Notes: a model not told the origin generated them from the letters alone. Shown: positions 44,673 to 54,509, counted from the first letter of the stretch. The stretch is 64,000 nt of DNA from Pseudomonas furukawaii (GCF_002355475.1 NZ_AP014862.1:3410001-3474000), one strand, 5' to 3'. Numbers and translations: made by a program.

Positions 44673-45862
44673 GCCACTTCGCCCGCGTCGGCCGGGTGCC
44701 GGGCGACCCCATCCTGGGCCTGATGGACGCCTTCCGCCTGGACACCAACCCCACCAAGCTGGACCTGGGCGTCGGCGTCTACAAGGACGCCCGTGGCCTG
44801 ACGCCGATCCCCCAGGCGGTGAAGCTGGCCGAACAGCGCCTGGTGGACCTGGAAACCACCAAGACCTATGTCGGCGGCCACGGCGACGCGGCCTTCGGCC
44901 GTCTGCTGATCGACCTGGTGCTGGGCACCGGCAACCGCCTGGAAGCCGCCGGTCGCGTCGGCGCCACCCAGACCCCGGGCGGCACCGGCGCCCTGCGCCT
45001 GGCCGCCGAGTTCATCGCCCGCAACCTGCCGGGCCGGCGCGTCTGGCTGAGCGACCCGACCTGGCCGATCCATGAGACCCTCTTCGCCGCCGTCGGCGTC
45101 GAGGTGGGCCACTACCCCTATGTCGATGCCGGCAACCGCCTGGACATCGAGGCCATGCTGGCCGCACTGGATCAGGTGCCCCTGGGCGACGTGGTGCTGC
45201 TGCACGCCTGCTGCCACAACCCCACCGGTTTCGACCTGTCCCAGGCGGACTGGCAGCGGGTGCTGGACGTGGTGAAACGCCGTGAACTGCTGCCGCTGAT
45301 CGACTTCGCCTACCAGGGCTTCGGCGACGGCCTGGAGCAGGACGCCTGGGCCGTGCGCCTGTTCGCCGAGGCGCTGCCGGAGGTCCTGGTGACGAGCTCC
45401 TGCTCGAAGAACTTCGGCCTCTATCGCGAGCGTACCGGCGCCCTGATCGTCTGCGCCGAAGACAGCGAGAAGCTCACCGACGTGCGCAGCCAACTGGCCT
45501 TCCATGCGCGCAACCTCTGGTCAACGCCACCGGCCCACGGGGCTGCGGTGGTCGCCACCATCCTCGGCGACGCCAGCCTCAAGGCGCAGTGGGTGAAGGA
45601 ACTGGAAGGCATGCGCAAGCGCGTCGCCGACCTGCGCCTCGGCCTGGTGGAAGCCTTGCAGCCCTATGGACTGGCGGAACGCTTCGCCCACATCGGCGAG
45701 CAGCGCGGCATGTTCTCCTACACCGGCCTGTCGCCCGAGCAGGTGGCGCGGCTGCGCGCGGAGTTCAGCGTCTACATGGTGAGCACGGGCCGCGCCAACG
45801 TCGCCGGGCTGGATTTCAGCCGCATCCAGGACCTGGCGAAAGCCATCGCCGCCGTCTGCTGA
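44669..45862 (+). CDS. phhC: Aromatic amino acid aminotransferase
   Basis: 397 residues of aminotransferase fold type I, TyrB-like: [62 protein letters not shown], the PLP lysine in [19 protein letters not shown], and [15 protein letters not shown]. It transaminates tyrosine and phenylalanine to the corresponding arylpyruvates, the step after PhhA. Confidence 0.95.
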   Translation: MSHFARVGRVPGDPILGLMDAFRLDTNPTKLDLGVGVYKDARGLTPIPQAVKLAEQRLVDLETTKTYVGGHGDAAFGRLLIDLVLGTGNRLEAAGRVGATQTPGGTGALRLAAEFIARNLPGRRVWLSDPTWPIHETLFAAVGVEVGHYPYVDAGNRLDIEAMLAALDQVPLGDVVLLHACCHNPTGFDLSQADWQRVLDVVKRRELLPLIDFAYQGFGDGLEQDAWAVRLFAEALPEVLVTSSCSKNFGLYRERTGALIVCAEDSEKLTDVRSQLAFHARNLWSTPPAHGAAVVATILGDASLKAQWVKELEGMRKRVADLRLGLVEALQPYGLAERFAHIGEQRGMFSYTGLSPEQVARLRAEFSVYMVSTGRANVAGLDFSRIQDLAKAIAAVC

Positions 45863-45869
45863 TCCCCAT

Positions 45870-45920
45870 GCAGGGTGGGTCCGCGCACCGGTACTCCTGG
45901 TGCGCGCGGCGCACCCTACG
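45870..45920. repeat. GTAGG-type hairpin repeat
   Basis: GCAGGGTG...CGCGCACC...TGGTGCGCG...CACCCTAC forms a long imperfect hairpin between phhC and arfB, like the related repeats at 44.25 and 46.4 kb. It may help to end transcription from both sides. Confidence 0.6.
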
Positions 45921-45939
45921 GGCGTCCCCCAACGCCCCC

Positions 45940-46353
45940 TCAGAAATCCACCTTCCCCCTTCCCGCCTTGATCGCGCCCCGCTTGGCCTTGCCTTCCAGG
46001 CGGCGCTTCTTCGAGCCCAGGGTAGGCTTGGTGGGCCGCCGCGCCTTCTGGACCTGGGCGACGCTGCGAATCAATTCCGCCAGGCGCTCCAGGGCATCGG
46101 CCCGGTTCTGTTCCTGGGTGCGGTACTGCTGGGCCTTGATCACTATCACCCCATCGGCGGTGATGCGGCCGTCCCGCAGGGCCAGCAGGCGCTCCTTGTA
46201 GAAATCCGGCAGGGACGAGGCGTTGATGTCGAAGCGCAGGTGCACCGCGCTGGACACCTTGTTGACGTTCTGCCCGCCCGCGCCCTGGGCGCGGATGGCG
46301 GTCAGCTCGATTTCGGTATCGGGCAGGTGGACGTTGCTGGAGATGACAAGCAT
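45940..46353 (-). CDS. arfB: Alternative ribosome-rescue factor / peptidyl-tRNA hydrolase
   Basis: 137 residues with the release-factor GGQ motif in [23 protein letters not shown] and the basic C-terminal tail [33 protein letters not shown] that enters the empty mRNA channel. This is the short YaeJ/ArfB form without a codon-recognition domain. It hydrolyses peptidyl-tRNA on stalled ribosomes. Confidence 0.95.
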   Translation of the reverse strand: MLVISSNVHLPDTEIELTAIRAQGAGGQNVNKVSSAVHLRFDINASSLPDFYKERLLALRDGRITADGVIVIKAQQYRTQEQNRADALERLAELIRSVAQVQKARRPTKPTLGSKKRRLEGKAKRGAIKAGRGKVDF

Positions 46354-46371
46354 GGGGGAATCCGGAGGCCG

Positions 46372-46554
46372 CAGGATGAATGGAGCGGAGCGAAACCCAG
46401 GCTGTCGGACCCATGGGTTTCGCAGGCTCTACCCATCCTACAAGGCTGCGACGTGCAGCCAGGTGATAGAGGAGGCACGGATCGTAGGATGGCGTAGAGC
46501 GGAGCGAAACCCATCAGCGATGTCGATGGGTTTTGCAGGCTCCGTCCATCCTAC
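46372..46554. repeat. Two tandem copies of a GGATGG/CATCCTAC palindromic repeat
   Basis: Copy A spans 46372-46441 and copy B 46484-46554. Each has outer arms GGATG.../...CATCCTAC and a shared core AGCGGAGCGAAACCCA ... TGGGTTT(C/T)GCAGGCTC. The right copy ends on the CTAC that contains the fruA stop codon. This repeat family is scattered in Pseudomonas-type genomes between convergent or consecutive genes. Confidence 0.75.
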
Positions 46555-48305
46555 AAGCTTCCCTCCACGCGCCGCGACTCCAGCACCATGCCTTGCTCCG
46601 CGCCGCGCTTGAGCAGGGCATAGAGCACGCCGGTCACCAGGCTGCCGGCGACTATCGCCAGCAGGTAGAGCAACGCATGGTTCATGGCGTTGGGAATGGC
46701 CAGGACGAAGAGGCCACCATGGGGCGCCATCAGCTTGCAGCCGAAGTACATGGACAGTGCGCCGGTCAGCGCGCCGCCGGCGATGCTGGCGGGGATCACC
46801 CGCAACGGGTCCTTGGCGGCGAAGGGAATGGCGCCCTCGGAGATGAAGCACAGCCCCAGCACCAGCGCCGCCTTGCCCGCCTCCCGCTCGCTCTGGGCGA
46901 ACTTGCGGCGCATCAGCAGGGTGGCGATGCCCATGCCGACGGGCGGCACCATGCCGGCGGCCATGGTGGCGGCCATGGGCGCGTAGCTCTGGGACGCCAG
47001 CAGGCCCACCGAGAAGGCGTAGGCCGCCTTGTTAATGGGGCCGCCCAGGTCCACGCACATCATCCCGCCCAGCAGCAGGCCGAGCAGGATGGCGTTGGAG
47101 GTGCCCATGTTGTCGAGGAAGTGGGTCAGGCTGGTGAGCATCCCGGCCACCGGCTTGCCGACGACGTAGATCATCACCAGGCCGGTGAAGAGGCTGGAGA
47201 GCAACGGGATGATCAGGATCGGCTTCAGCGCTTCCACGCTCTGGGGCAAGGCCAGGTGGCGGTTGATCGCCCGCGCCGAATAGCCGGCGAGGAAGCCGGC
47301 GATGATCCCGCCGATGAAGCCGGCGCCCAGGCTGCCGGCCAGCAATCCGCCGATCATGCCCGGCGCCAGGCCGGGGCGGTCGGCGATGGAATAGGCGATG
47401 TAGCCGGCCAGCAGGGGCACCATCAGCTTGAAGGCGGCCTCGCCACCGATCTGCATCAGCGCGGCGGCCAGAGAGCCTTCCTGCTTGAAGGCCTCGATGC
47501 CGAAGACGAAGGACAGGGCGATCAGCAAGCCACCCGCCACCACCATCGGCAGCATGTAGGACACCCCGGTCAGCAGGTGCTTGTAGGCGCCCTTGGGTTC
47601 GGCCTTGGCCTTGCCCGGCTGCCCTTCCCCACTGGCCTTGGCGTCCATTACCCGGCCCTCGGCCAGGGCGCGCTCGAGGGTGGCATCGGCCTGCTTGAGG
47701 GCGACCCCGGTGCCGCAGCGGAACACCTTCTTGCCGGCGAAGCGCGACAGGTCCACCTCGATGTCCGTGGCCAGCAGCACCGCATCGGCAGCGGCGATCG
47801 CCTCGGCACTCAGCGGATCACGGGCGCCCACCGAGCCCTGGGTTTCCACCTGGAGCTCGATGCCGGCGCGCTGCGCCGCCTGCTTCAGCGCCTCGGCCGC
47901 CATGAAGGTATGGGCGACACCGGTCGGGCAGGCGGTGACCGCCACCAGGCGCGGTCGGGCGGCAGTGGCCGGGGCGGGCTCCGCCGTCGCGACCAGCTGT
48001 TCACGGGCATCGACGGCGGCCTTCAGCAGGAAGGCCTCGCTGTCCCGCAGGGCCTCGCTGGGGCTGGCCAGGAACAGCCGCTTGCCGGCGAAGCGGGACA
48101 GGTCCAGCGCACCGCTCTTCACCACCAGCACCCAGTCCGCCGCCGCCAGGGTCTCGGCGGAGAGCTGGTTCTCGGGATGCTGCGGGTCCACCACTTCGAC
48201 GCTGGTGCTCCAGCCCAGGCGCTGGGCGGCGGCATCCAGCAGGCGCGCACAGAGCACGCTGGTGACCATGCCGTTGGGGCAGGCCGTGACGATGGCGAGT
48301 TTCAT
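46551..48305 (-). CDS. fruA: Fructose PTS permease, EIIBC components
   Basis: 584 residues. There are two N-terminal IIB-like regions (LAIVTACPNGMVTSVLCARLLDAAAQRLGW, then RPRLVAVTACPTGVAHTFMAAEALKQAAQRAGI, with the phosphocysteine in TACPTG) and a IIC domain with about ten helices (YMLPMVVAGGLLIALSFVFG; PGMIGGLLAGSLGAGFIGGIIAGFLAGY; GAIPFAAKDPLRVIPASIAGGALTGALSMYFG). It imports fructose as fructose-1-phosphate. Its start overlaps the fruK stop (ATGA). Confidence 0.97.
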   Translation of the reverse strand: MKLAIVTACPNGMVTSVLCARLLDAAAQRLGWSTSVEVVDPQHPENQLSAETLAAADWVLVVKSGALDLSRFAGKRLFLASPSEALRDSEAFLLKAAVDAREQLVATAEPAPATAARPRLVAVTACPTGVAHTFMAAEALKQAAQRAGIELQVETQGSVGARDPLSAEAIAAADAVLLATDIEVDLSRFAGKKVFRCGTGVALKQADATLERALAEGRVMDAKASGEGQPGKAKAEPKGAYKHLLTGVSYMLPMVVAGGLLIALSFVFGIEAFKQEGSLAAALMQIGGEAAFKLMVPLLAGYIAYSIADRPGLAPGMIGGLLAGSLGAGFIGGIIAGFLAGYSARAINRHLALPQSVEALKPILIIPLLSSLFTGLVMIYVVGKPVAGMLTSLTHFLDNMGTSNAILLGLLLGGMMCVDLGGPINKAAYAFSVGLLASQSYAPMAATMAAGMVPPVGMGIATLLMRRKFAQSEREAGKAALVLGLCFISEGAIPFAAKDPLRVIPASIAGGALTGALSMYFGCKLMAPHGGLFVLAIPNAMNHALLYLLAIVAGSLVTGVLYALLKRGAEQGMVLESRRVEGSL

Positions 48306-49258
48306 CGGGATACCTCTTGTTGTTCTGGTTGCGCCGTCAGGCTGACGGCGGCTTCGAGCTGTTGCAGTTCGGCGAGGTCGCGGATGCCGAAGCCCACCTG
48401 GGTCACCGCCTGGGCGGCGGTGGCGGTGGCCAGGCGCAACGTCCTGTCAGCCGCCCAGCCACTGGCCAGGCCATGGACCATGCCGGCCAGCAGGGAATCT
48501 CCGGCGCCCACGGTGCTGGCCACCCTGACCCTGGGCGGACGGGCATGCAGGTCGATCTCCGGGCCGAACCAGCTCACGCCGTCGGCCCCCTGGGAAATCA
48601 CCACATGCTCGATGCCCCGGGCGCGCAGGAGCCCGGCCTCCTGGCGTTGGGCCGCTGGGCTGGAGAGGTCGCGCTCACAGAGGGCTTCCAGTTCCTCGAC
48701 GTTGGGCTTGATCAGCCAGGGCGTCGCCAGCAGGCCGGCGCGCAGGGCTTCGCCACTGGTGTCCAGGGCGACCTTGAGACCGTGCCCCTGGATCCGGTTG
48801 ATCAGGTCGGTGAAGGACTGGGGTTCGACGCCCCGGGGCAGGCTGCCCGCCACCACCACCAGGTCCTGGCCGGGCACCAGGGCGTCCAGGCGCAGCATCA
48901 GCTCCACCTGCGCCATCGCACTTACCAGGGGGCCGGGGCCGTTGATATCGGTAATGCGCCCATCGGCTTCCGCCAGCTTGATGTTGCTGCGGGTTTCGCC
49001 CGGCACCCGGACGAAGGCGTCGACGAATCCGCGCCGGGCGAACAGCGCCTCGAAGGCCTCGGCGTTATCGGCGCCGAGGAAACCCGCGACCGTCAGCCCA
49101 TGCCCCAGGTCCGCCAGCACCTGGGCAACGTTGAGGCCCTTGCCGGCGGCGTGGCTCGCCTGCTCCAGGCTGCGGTTGACCTGGCCGGGCTCCAGCCGCT
49201 CCAGGCGCAGGGTCAGGTCCAGGGCGGGGTTCAGGGTGAGGGTGAGGATCCGTGCCAT
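48302..49258 (-). CDS. fruK: 1-phosphofructokinase
   Basis: 318 residues of the PfkB ribokinase family: ILTLTLNPALDLTLRLERLEPGQVNRSLEQASHAAGKGLNVAQVLADLG, VVVAGSLPRGVEPQSF, and the catalytic VASTVGAGDSLLAGMVHGLASG (GAGD). It phosphorylates fructose-1-phosphate to fructose-1,6-bisphosphate. The start overlaps the fruB stop (TGATG). Confidence 0.96.
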   Translation of the reverse strand: MARILTLTLNPALDLTLRLERLEPGQVNRSLEQASHAAGKGLNVAQVLADLGHGLTVAGFLGADNAEAFEALFARRGFVDAFVRVPGETRSNIKLAEADGRITDINGPGPLVSAMAQVELMLRLDALVPGQDLVVVAGSLPRGVEPQSFTDLINRIQGHGLKVALDTSGEALRAGLLATPWLIKPNVEELEALCERDLSSPAAQRQEAGLLRARGIEHVVISQGADGVSWFGPEIDLHARPPRVRVASTVGAGDSLLAGMVHGLASGWAADRTLRLATATAAQAVTQVGFGIRDLAELQQLEAAVSLTAQPEQQEVSR

Positions 49259-52119
49259 CAGAAGCGCTCCGCCAGTTCACGCACCGCAGCGGCGCTGTCC
49301 AGGGCCAGGGCGCTCTGGGCCAGCTCGCGGGCCGACGCCAGGCTGAATTCCCGAACCCTCGCCTTGATCTCGGCGATGCCGCTGGCCGACAGGCTGAGCT
49401 CGTCCACACCCAGCCCCACCAGCAGCGGTACCGCCAGCGGATCCCCGGCCAGCTCACCGCAGACGCCCACCCACTTGCCCTGGGCATGGGCGGCGCGAAC
49501 CGTGAGGTCGATCAGTTGCAGCACCGCCGGGTGCAGGCCATCCGCCTGGGCGGACAGGGTCGGATGGCCACGGTCGATGGCCAGGGTGTACTGGGTCAGG
49601 TCGTTGGTGCCGACGCTGAAGAAGTCCACCTCCCGGGCCAGCGCGGGGGCGATCAGCGCGGCGGACGGCACTTCCACCATGATGCCCAGCTGCAGGTCCG
49701 CCTGGGGAATCTCCTCCGCGACCCGCAGCGCCAGGTCGCGGGACTGGCGCCACTCGTCGATGCTTCCCACCATGGGGAACATGATCCGCAGGGGGCGGCC
49801 ATCGCTGGCCCGCATCAGGGCGCGCAACTGGGTTTCCATCAGGTGCGGACGCTGCAGGGTCAGGCGCACGCCACGCACGCCGAGGAAGGGGTTCTCTTCC
49901 TCCGGCACGGGCCAGTAAGGCAGGGGTTTGTCGCCCCCCACATCCAGGGTCCGCGCCACCAGCGGGCGTCCGTCCAGGGCGTCGAACACCCGGCGGTACT
50001 CGGCCTCCTGGGTCGCCAGGTCCGGCGCCTGGGGATGGGCCATGAAGATGAACTCGGTGCGCAGCAGGCCCACGCCTTCGGCCCCCTGGGCCATGGCCTT
50101 GGCCGTCGCGGCGCTGTCGCCGAGGTTGGCGCAGACTTCCACGCGATGGCCGTCACGGGTTACCGCCGGCTCGCCCTTGTGGGCGTCGGCCAGGGCCAGT
50201 CGACGCTTGCGGCCTTCCTGTTCCTCGCGAGCGCGGGCCAGTTGCGCGGCGTCCGGCGCCACCACCAGTCGGCCTCGCTGGCCGTCCAGCAGCAAGGAGG
50301 TGCGCGGCGCCAGCAGCAGTACCCCGGCACCGGCGCCCACCAGGGCGGGAATGCCCAGTGCGCGGGCGACGATGGCGCTGTGGGAGGTGGCGCCGCCCCG
50401 CGCGGTGAGGATGCCGGCCACCCGGTCGCGGTCCAGTCGGGCCACGTCGGACGGGGCCATTTCGTCCATCACCAGGATGTAGGGCTCGTCGGGCTCGGGC
50501 GCGTCCTGAACGCCGCACAGCTGGGCCAGTACCCGCCGGCCGATGTCCCGCAGATCGGCGGCGCGCTCGGCCAGCAGGGCATCCTGCAGGCTTTCCTGCT
50601 GGGCGGCGGCGCTCTCGATCACGCTCATCCAGGCTGCCGGGGCGCTTTCGCCCTGCTTCAGGCGGGTGTCCACCTCATCGCCCAGGTCCGGGTCGGCGAG
50701 CATTTCCAGGTGGGTGATGAAGATTTCGCGAATGGCCTTGGCCTCGCTGCGCAGCACCAGGGCCTCGATCTCGCCGCGCACCTCGGCGATCGCCAGGAGC
50801 AGGCGCTCACGCTCGAAGCCGGGCGACTCGCCCCGCAGGGGATACTCCAGCTCCTGGCGCAGGTGGATATGGGCCGGCCCCAGGGCGATGCCCGGCGCCG
50901 CCGGTACGGCCTGCACCTGGCTACCGGCCTCGGGCGCCGAAACGGGCAGCGCCTGGGGCTCGTCCTCGACCCTGGCCGGCGCCTCCAGCGGCAGCGGCTC
51001 CACCTCTTCCCCCAGACCGGCCTCGATGGCGGCCCTGAGCGCCGGCAGCGCGGCATCGGCAATGGCCGGCTCGGCGACGATCTCCAACACCTGGCCACGC
51101 CGAATGCCCAGGCTCAGCAGCTTGCTCAGGCTCTTGGCGGACACGGCGGCGGCACCGCTGTCGGCCACTCGCACGCGGATTTCACCGTCGAAACCCTTGG
51201 CCAGTTGCACCAGTTCCTTGGCTGGGCGGGCGTGCAGGCCGTGGGCATTGGCCAGCGGCAGGCGCAGGCTGGGCCAGTCCGGCTGGGACTCGCCGCCCAG
51301 GGCTTCCAGCACGGCGCGGCGCTGGGTGGCGCGGGCCAGTTCGCGGCCACGGCCCTCGATCAGCAGCCCGCAGAGCCGCTCCAGCAGGGCCAAGTGCGCA
51401 TCCCCCAGGCTGGCCAGGCAGAACAGACCGTTGAGGGGCTGGTCCAGGTAGCGCAGCGGCTTGTCCGGCGTCAGGTAGGCGAGGCCGGGGCGCTGCACCA
51501 CCTGGTCGCTGTGCAGCCACCAGAGGCCGTCCCCCAGGGGCAGCGGCTCGCCCTGCAGCAGGCTGGCGGCGAAGGCACCGCCCACGCACTCGGCCCGGCG
51601 CAGCAGCCGCGCGCCCTGGAGTACCAGCTCGTCGTAGTCCTCCACGGTCACACCCAGGCCGATGAGCTGGTCGTCCAGAGCCAGCTCCTGGGGCGCGCTC
51701 TGCAACAGCTGGAGGATCTGCTCCGGGGACTCGGCGCGGCGCAACTCGGCGCCGAGATCGGCTTCGCCCAGGGCGCGGGTGAGGATCTGCAGCAGGCGCA
51801 GGTGTTCGTCGGATTTGGCGGCGATGCCGATGGCCAGGTAGACCATCTGGCCATCGCCCCAGTCGACGCCCTCGGGGAACTGCATCAGGCGTACGCCGGT
51901 GGTGAAGACCAGGTCGCGGGTGGCGGGCGTGCCGTGGGGGATCGCAATACCCTGGCCCAGGTAGGTGGCGCCCTGGGCCTCGCGATCCTGCAGCCCCTTC
52001 AGGTAACCGGGTGCCACCAGGCCATCGCCTTCCAGTCGCTCGGCCAGCATCCGCAAGGCGGTCGCCTTGTCCGCCGCCTCCAGGCCCATGGAAATCTGCC
52101 CTGCGGTCAGTTCGAGCAT
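49258..52119 (-). CDS. fruB: Fructose-specific multiphosphoryl transfer protein (EIIA-HPr-EI)
   Basis: 953 residues in three PTS modules. EIIA at the N-terminus has the phosphohistidine in GQGIAIPHGTPATRDLV. HPr follows near residue 290 (ANAHGLHARPAKELVQLAKGFDGEIRV, active His in GLHARP). EI fills the second half: GGATSHSAIVARALGIPALVGAGAG (active His), RTEFIFMAHPQAPDLATQEAEYRRVFDAL and the C-terminal DLTQYTLAIDRGHPTLSAQADGLHPAVLQLI. It passes phosphate from PEP to FruA. First gene of the leftward fruBKA operon. Confidence 0.97.
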   Translation of the reverse strand: MLELTAGQISMGLEAADKATALRMLAERLEGDGLVAPGYLKGLQDREAQGATYLGQGIAIPHGTPATRDLVFTTGVRLMQFPEGVDWGDGQMVYLAIGIAAKSDEHLRLLQILTRALGEADLGAELRRAESPEQILQLLQSAPQELALDDQLIGLGVTVEDYDELVLQGARLLRRAECVGGAFAASLLQGEPLPLGDGLWWLHSDQVVQRPGLAYLTPDKPLRYLDQPLNGLFCLASLGDAHLALLERLCGLLIEGRGRELARATQRRAVLEALGGESQPDWPSLRLPLANAHGLHARPAKELVQLAKGFDGEIRVRVADSGAAAVSAKSLSKLLSLGIRRGQVLEIVAEPAIADAALPALRAAIEAGLGEEVEPLPLEAPARVEDEPQALPVSAPEAGSQVQAVPAAPGIALGPAHIHLRQELEYPLRGESPGFERERLLLAIAEVRGEIEALVLRSEAKAIREIFITHLEMLADPDLGDEVDTRLKQGESAPAAWMSVIESAAAQQESLQDALLAERAADLRDIGRRVLAQLCGVQDAPEPDEPYILVMDEMAPSDVARLDRDRVAGILTARGGATSHSAIVARALGIPALVGAGAGVLLLAPRTSLLLDGQRGRLVVAPDAAQLARAREEQEGRKRRLALADAHKGEPAVTRDGHRVEVCANLGDSAATAKAMAQGAEGVGLLRTEFIFMAHPQAPDLATQEAEYRRVFDALDGRPLVARTLDVGGDKPLPYWPVPEEENPFLGVRGVRLTLQRPHLMETQLRALMRASDGRPLRIMFPMVGSIDEWRQSRDLALRVAEEIPQADLQLGIMVEVPSAALIAPALAREVDFFSVGTNDLTQYTLAIDRGHPTLSAQADGLHPAVLQLIDLTVRAAHAQGKWVGVCGELAGDPLAVPLLVGLGVDELSLSASGIAEIKARVREFSLASARELAQSALALDSAAAVRELAERF

Positions 52120-52225
52120 CGTTCACCTCTCACGGGCCTTGCGCCCTTCTTGTAGTAAGTCACCTGCCGCCAGCGGCGCCGCCAACCGTCGAATCGATTG
52201 GTCAAAGCGTAGACAGAGCGCCTGC

Positions 52226-52237
52226 TGAAACGTTTCA
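52226..52237. promoter_or_regulatory. FruR/Cra operator
   Basis: TGAAACGTTTCA (extended GCTGAAACGTTTCA) is a perfect match to the Cra/FruR consensus half-sites. It lies between fruB and fruR, so one site probably controls both directions; fructose-1-phosphate would release the repressor. Confidence 0.9.
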
Positions 52238-52323
52238 CTAAACTAGTTGGGCAAGTTACTCGATAATCTTCCGTTCTTGAAGCCCGTTCGATGAAACACA
52301 TCCGCATAACAGGAGCCCGCAAC

Positions 52324-53307
52324 TTGAAACTCAGCGATATCGCCCGTCTTGCCGGTGTATCGGTGACCACGGCCAGCTACGTGATCAACGGCAAGGCGGA
52401 GCAGAAGCGCATCAGCCCGGCCACCGTCGAGCGCGTGCAGGCCGTGGTGGACGAGCACGGTTTCAAGCCCAATCCCCAGGCCGCCGGACTGCGCAGCCGG
52501 CAGACCCGCACGCTCGGCTTCATCCTCCCGGACCTGGAAAACCCCAGCTATGCCCGGCTCGCCAAGCTGCTGGAACAGGGCGCGCGCGCGCGGGGCTATC
52601 AACTGCTGATGGCCAGTTCGGACGATGAGCCGGAGAGCGAGCGCCAGTTGCTCAGGCTGTTCCGCGCGCGCCGCTGCGACGCACTGATCGTCGCCAGTTG
52701 CCTGCCGGAAGACGATGACAGCCTGGAACAACTGCTGGACGAGGGCCTGCCGGTGATCGCCCTGGACCGGGTACGCAATCCGGAGCGTTTCTGCGCCGTG
52801 GTCAGCGACGACCGGGAGGCGGCTCGGGAACTCACCCGCAGCCTGCTGGACCCGGTGCCGAAGCGTATCGCCCTGCTCGGCGCTCGCCCGGAGCTGCCCA
52901 CCAGCGCCGCCCGCAGCGCCGGCTTCCACGACGCCCTGGCCGGACTGGACACCGAGGTGGTGGAACTCCACGGCGAGGCGTTCAGCCGCGACTGTGGCCG
53001 TCGCCTGATGGATGAGCTGCTGGCACGAAAGGGCCCGCTGCCGGACGTATTGATCACCACCGCCTACGTGCTGCTGGCCGGCGTACTGGACGCCCTGCGG
53101 GAACGGGGCGACTGGCCCGGGGACCTGCGCGTGGGCACCTTCGGCGACACCCAGTTGCTCGACTTCCTGCCGCTGCCGGTGAACTCCATGTACCAGCAGC
53201 ATGGGCTGATCGCCGAACAGGTGCTGGCCCTGGCCCTGGCGGCGGTGGAGCAGCAACGCTACGAGCCGGGCGTCCGCCCCGTGGCGCGCCGCCTGAAGGA
53301 AAGGTGA
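52324..53307 (+). CDS. fruR: Catabolite repressor/activator FruR (Cra), LacI family
   Basis: 327 residues. The HTH KLSDIARLAGVSVTTASYVINGKAEQKRISPATVERVQAVVDEHGFKPN matches Cra, and the periplasmic-binding-like domain follows (TRTLGFILPDLENPSYARLAKLLEQGARARGYQLLMASSDDEPE). I set the start at TTG (AGGAG nine bases upstream), which gives the family's usual MKLSDIARLAG beginning; an in-frame ATG at 52291 would add 11 residues. Confidence 0.93.
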   Translation: MKLSDIARLAGVSVTTASYVINGKAEQKRISPATVERVQAVVDEHGFKPNPQAAGLRSRQTRTLGFILPDLENPSYARLAKLLEQGARARGYQLLMASSDDEPESERQLLRLFRARRCDALIVASCLPEDDDSLEQLLDEGLPVIALDRVRNPERFCAVVSDDREAARELTRSLLDPVPKRIALLGARPELPTSAARSAGFHDALAGLDTEVVELHGEAFSRDCGRRLMDELLARKGPLPDVLITTAYVLLAGVLDALRERGDWPGDLRVGTFGDTQLLDFLPLPVNSMYQQHGLIAEQVLALALAAVEQQRYEPGVRPVARRLKER

Positions 53308-53395
53308 AGGGAGGGCGCCGGACCGACGCTGCGGGGTGCCCTTACCCGAAGGGCCACGCCCCAGGCGACGGGCAGCACGCGCCCATGAGCCGCCC

Positions 53396-54346
53396 CTAGC
53401 CCGCCATCGCGCTGGCGCGGTAGTCCCGGGGCGACTGGTCGAAGTGCTTCTTGAAGGTGCGGCTGAAGTGGGCCGAGTCGGTGAATCCCCAGCGGAAGGC
53501 GATGTCGGTGATGGATTCGTTGCGCAGGCGCGGGTTCGACAGGTCGGCGGCGCTGCGCTTGAGGCGGGCGCGCTGGATGAAACGGCAGACGCTGTCACCC
53601 TGCTCCTCGAACAGGCGGTAGAGCTGGCGGACGGAGATGTTCAGCTGCCTGGCCAGGGATAGCGGCGTCAGTCCGGGTTCGGACAGGGACTGGTCGATGA
53701 GCTGCTGGGCCAGGACGCGCAGGCCGGCGTTGTGCGAACCCTCCAGCTCACTGAGTGCGGCCACCGATTGCTGCCTCAGGCTGGGCGCCAGCAGTGCGAT
53801 CAGGGCCTCCTGGAGCGCCTCGCCCTCCTCCATCCCAGCGCAGCCGTCCAGTTCCCCGCCGCAGATCTGCTCCACCAGTGTCCGCAGTACCCGGCCGCTG
53901 GCGCATTGCTGGGAGAGCTTGCCGAAGGTGGGCCGCCCTTCCGGCATGACACGACAGACTTCGTCGCGGGCCAGGTGGAACGAGGCGTGCTCGATCAGCC
54001 CATGGGGCACGATCTCGCAGGAACGCGCCGAATCCATCAACGCCATTTCACCGGGCCCCAGCTCCAGGCAATCCCCCTCCTGCTTCAGCTGGGCACGGCC
54101 CGCGCGCTGGATGATGAGGAAGCAATGACGGTCATCGTCGTGGTCGATGGAGGTGCGCTGGCGGCTGATGACGCCGGCGTTGGTGCGGATCTGCGCCACT
54201 TCGAGGCCGGAGAGGTCCTGCCGGCCGATCTCGCCGATGAACAGGCCGTGCCCCTGGGGCGGGCGCGACTCGAAACGTCCGCAGACCCCTTGCAGTGCGC
54301 GGAGCCAGGCGTCGAAATCCCTGGGACTGGAAACCTGAGAGAGCAT
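53396..54346 (-). CDS. feaR: AraC-family regulator FeaR
   Basis: 316 residues: an AraC ligand-binding region (FDAWLRALQGVCGRFESRPPQGHGLFIGEIGRQDLSGLEVAQIRTNAGVISR) and a C-terminal double HTH (TPLSLARQLNISVRQLYRLFEEQGDSVCRFIQRARLKRSAADLSNPRLRNESITDIAFRWGFTDSAHFSRTFKKHFDQSPRDYR). This matches FeaR, the activator of aromatic amine use (feaB, tynA). The permease and aldehyde dehydrogenase genes follow upstream in the same orientation. Confidence 0.88.
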   Translation of the reverse strand: MLSQVSSPRDFDAWLRALQGVCGRFESRPPQGHGLFIGEIGRQDLSGLEVAQIRTNAGVISRQRTSIDHDDDRHCFLIIQRAGRAQLKQEGDCLELGPGEMALMDSARSCEIVPHGLIEHASFHLARDEVCRVMPEGRPTFGKLSQQCASGRVLRTLVEQICGGELDGCAGMEEGEALQEALIALLAPSLRQQSVAALSELEGSHNAGLRVLAQQLIDQSLSEPGLTPLSLARQLNISVRQLYRLFEEQGDSVCRFIQRARLKRSAADLSNPRLRNESITDIAFRWGFTDSAHFSRTFKKHFDQSPRDYRASAMAG

Positions 54347-54395
54347 GGAGCACCTCCGTAGCGGGCTTGGCGCCCGGCCTTGTCGTTATGACGAT

Positions 54396-54415
54396 ATGAT
54401 TAACATGTTAATCAT
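54396..54415. promoter_or_regulatory. 20-bp perfect palindrome upstream of feaR
   Basis: ATGATTAACA/TGTTAATCAT, fully symmetric and A/T-rich in a GC-rich genome. It lies 50 bp before the feaR start and looks like an operator. Confidence 0.6.
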
Positions 54416-54452
54416 GTTCCGACAAGACGATTCCGAGGGGAGCTCGCCCATG

Positions 54453-54478
54453 AAAAAGGGGCCCTGTCATGGCCCCTC
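54453..54478 (-). terminator. Intrinsic terminator of the permease gene
   Basis: Read leftwards: AGGGGCC/GGCCCCT stem with a 7-nt loop and five T residues, about 30 bp beyond the permease stop. Confidence 0.82.
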
Positions 54479-54509
54479 GTCCTTGCGCTCTGGGTCAGCT
54501 ATCCAGTCG

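Noticed and set aside
49252-52155. 967-codon plus-strand open frame
   Set aside because: An exact antisense shadow of fruB, rich in Gly, His and Gln without domains.
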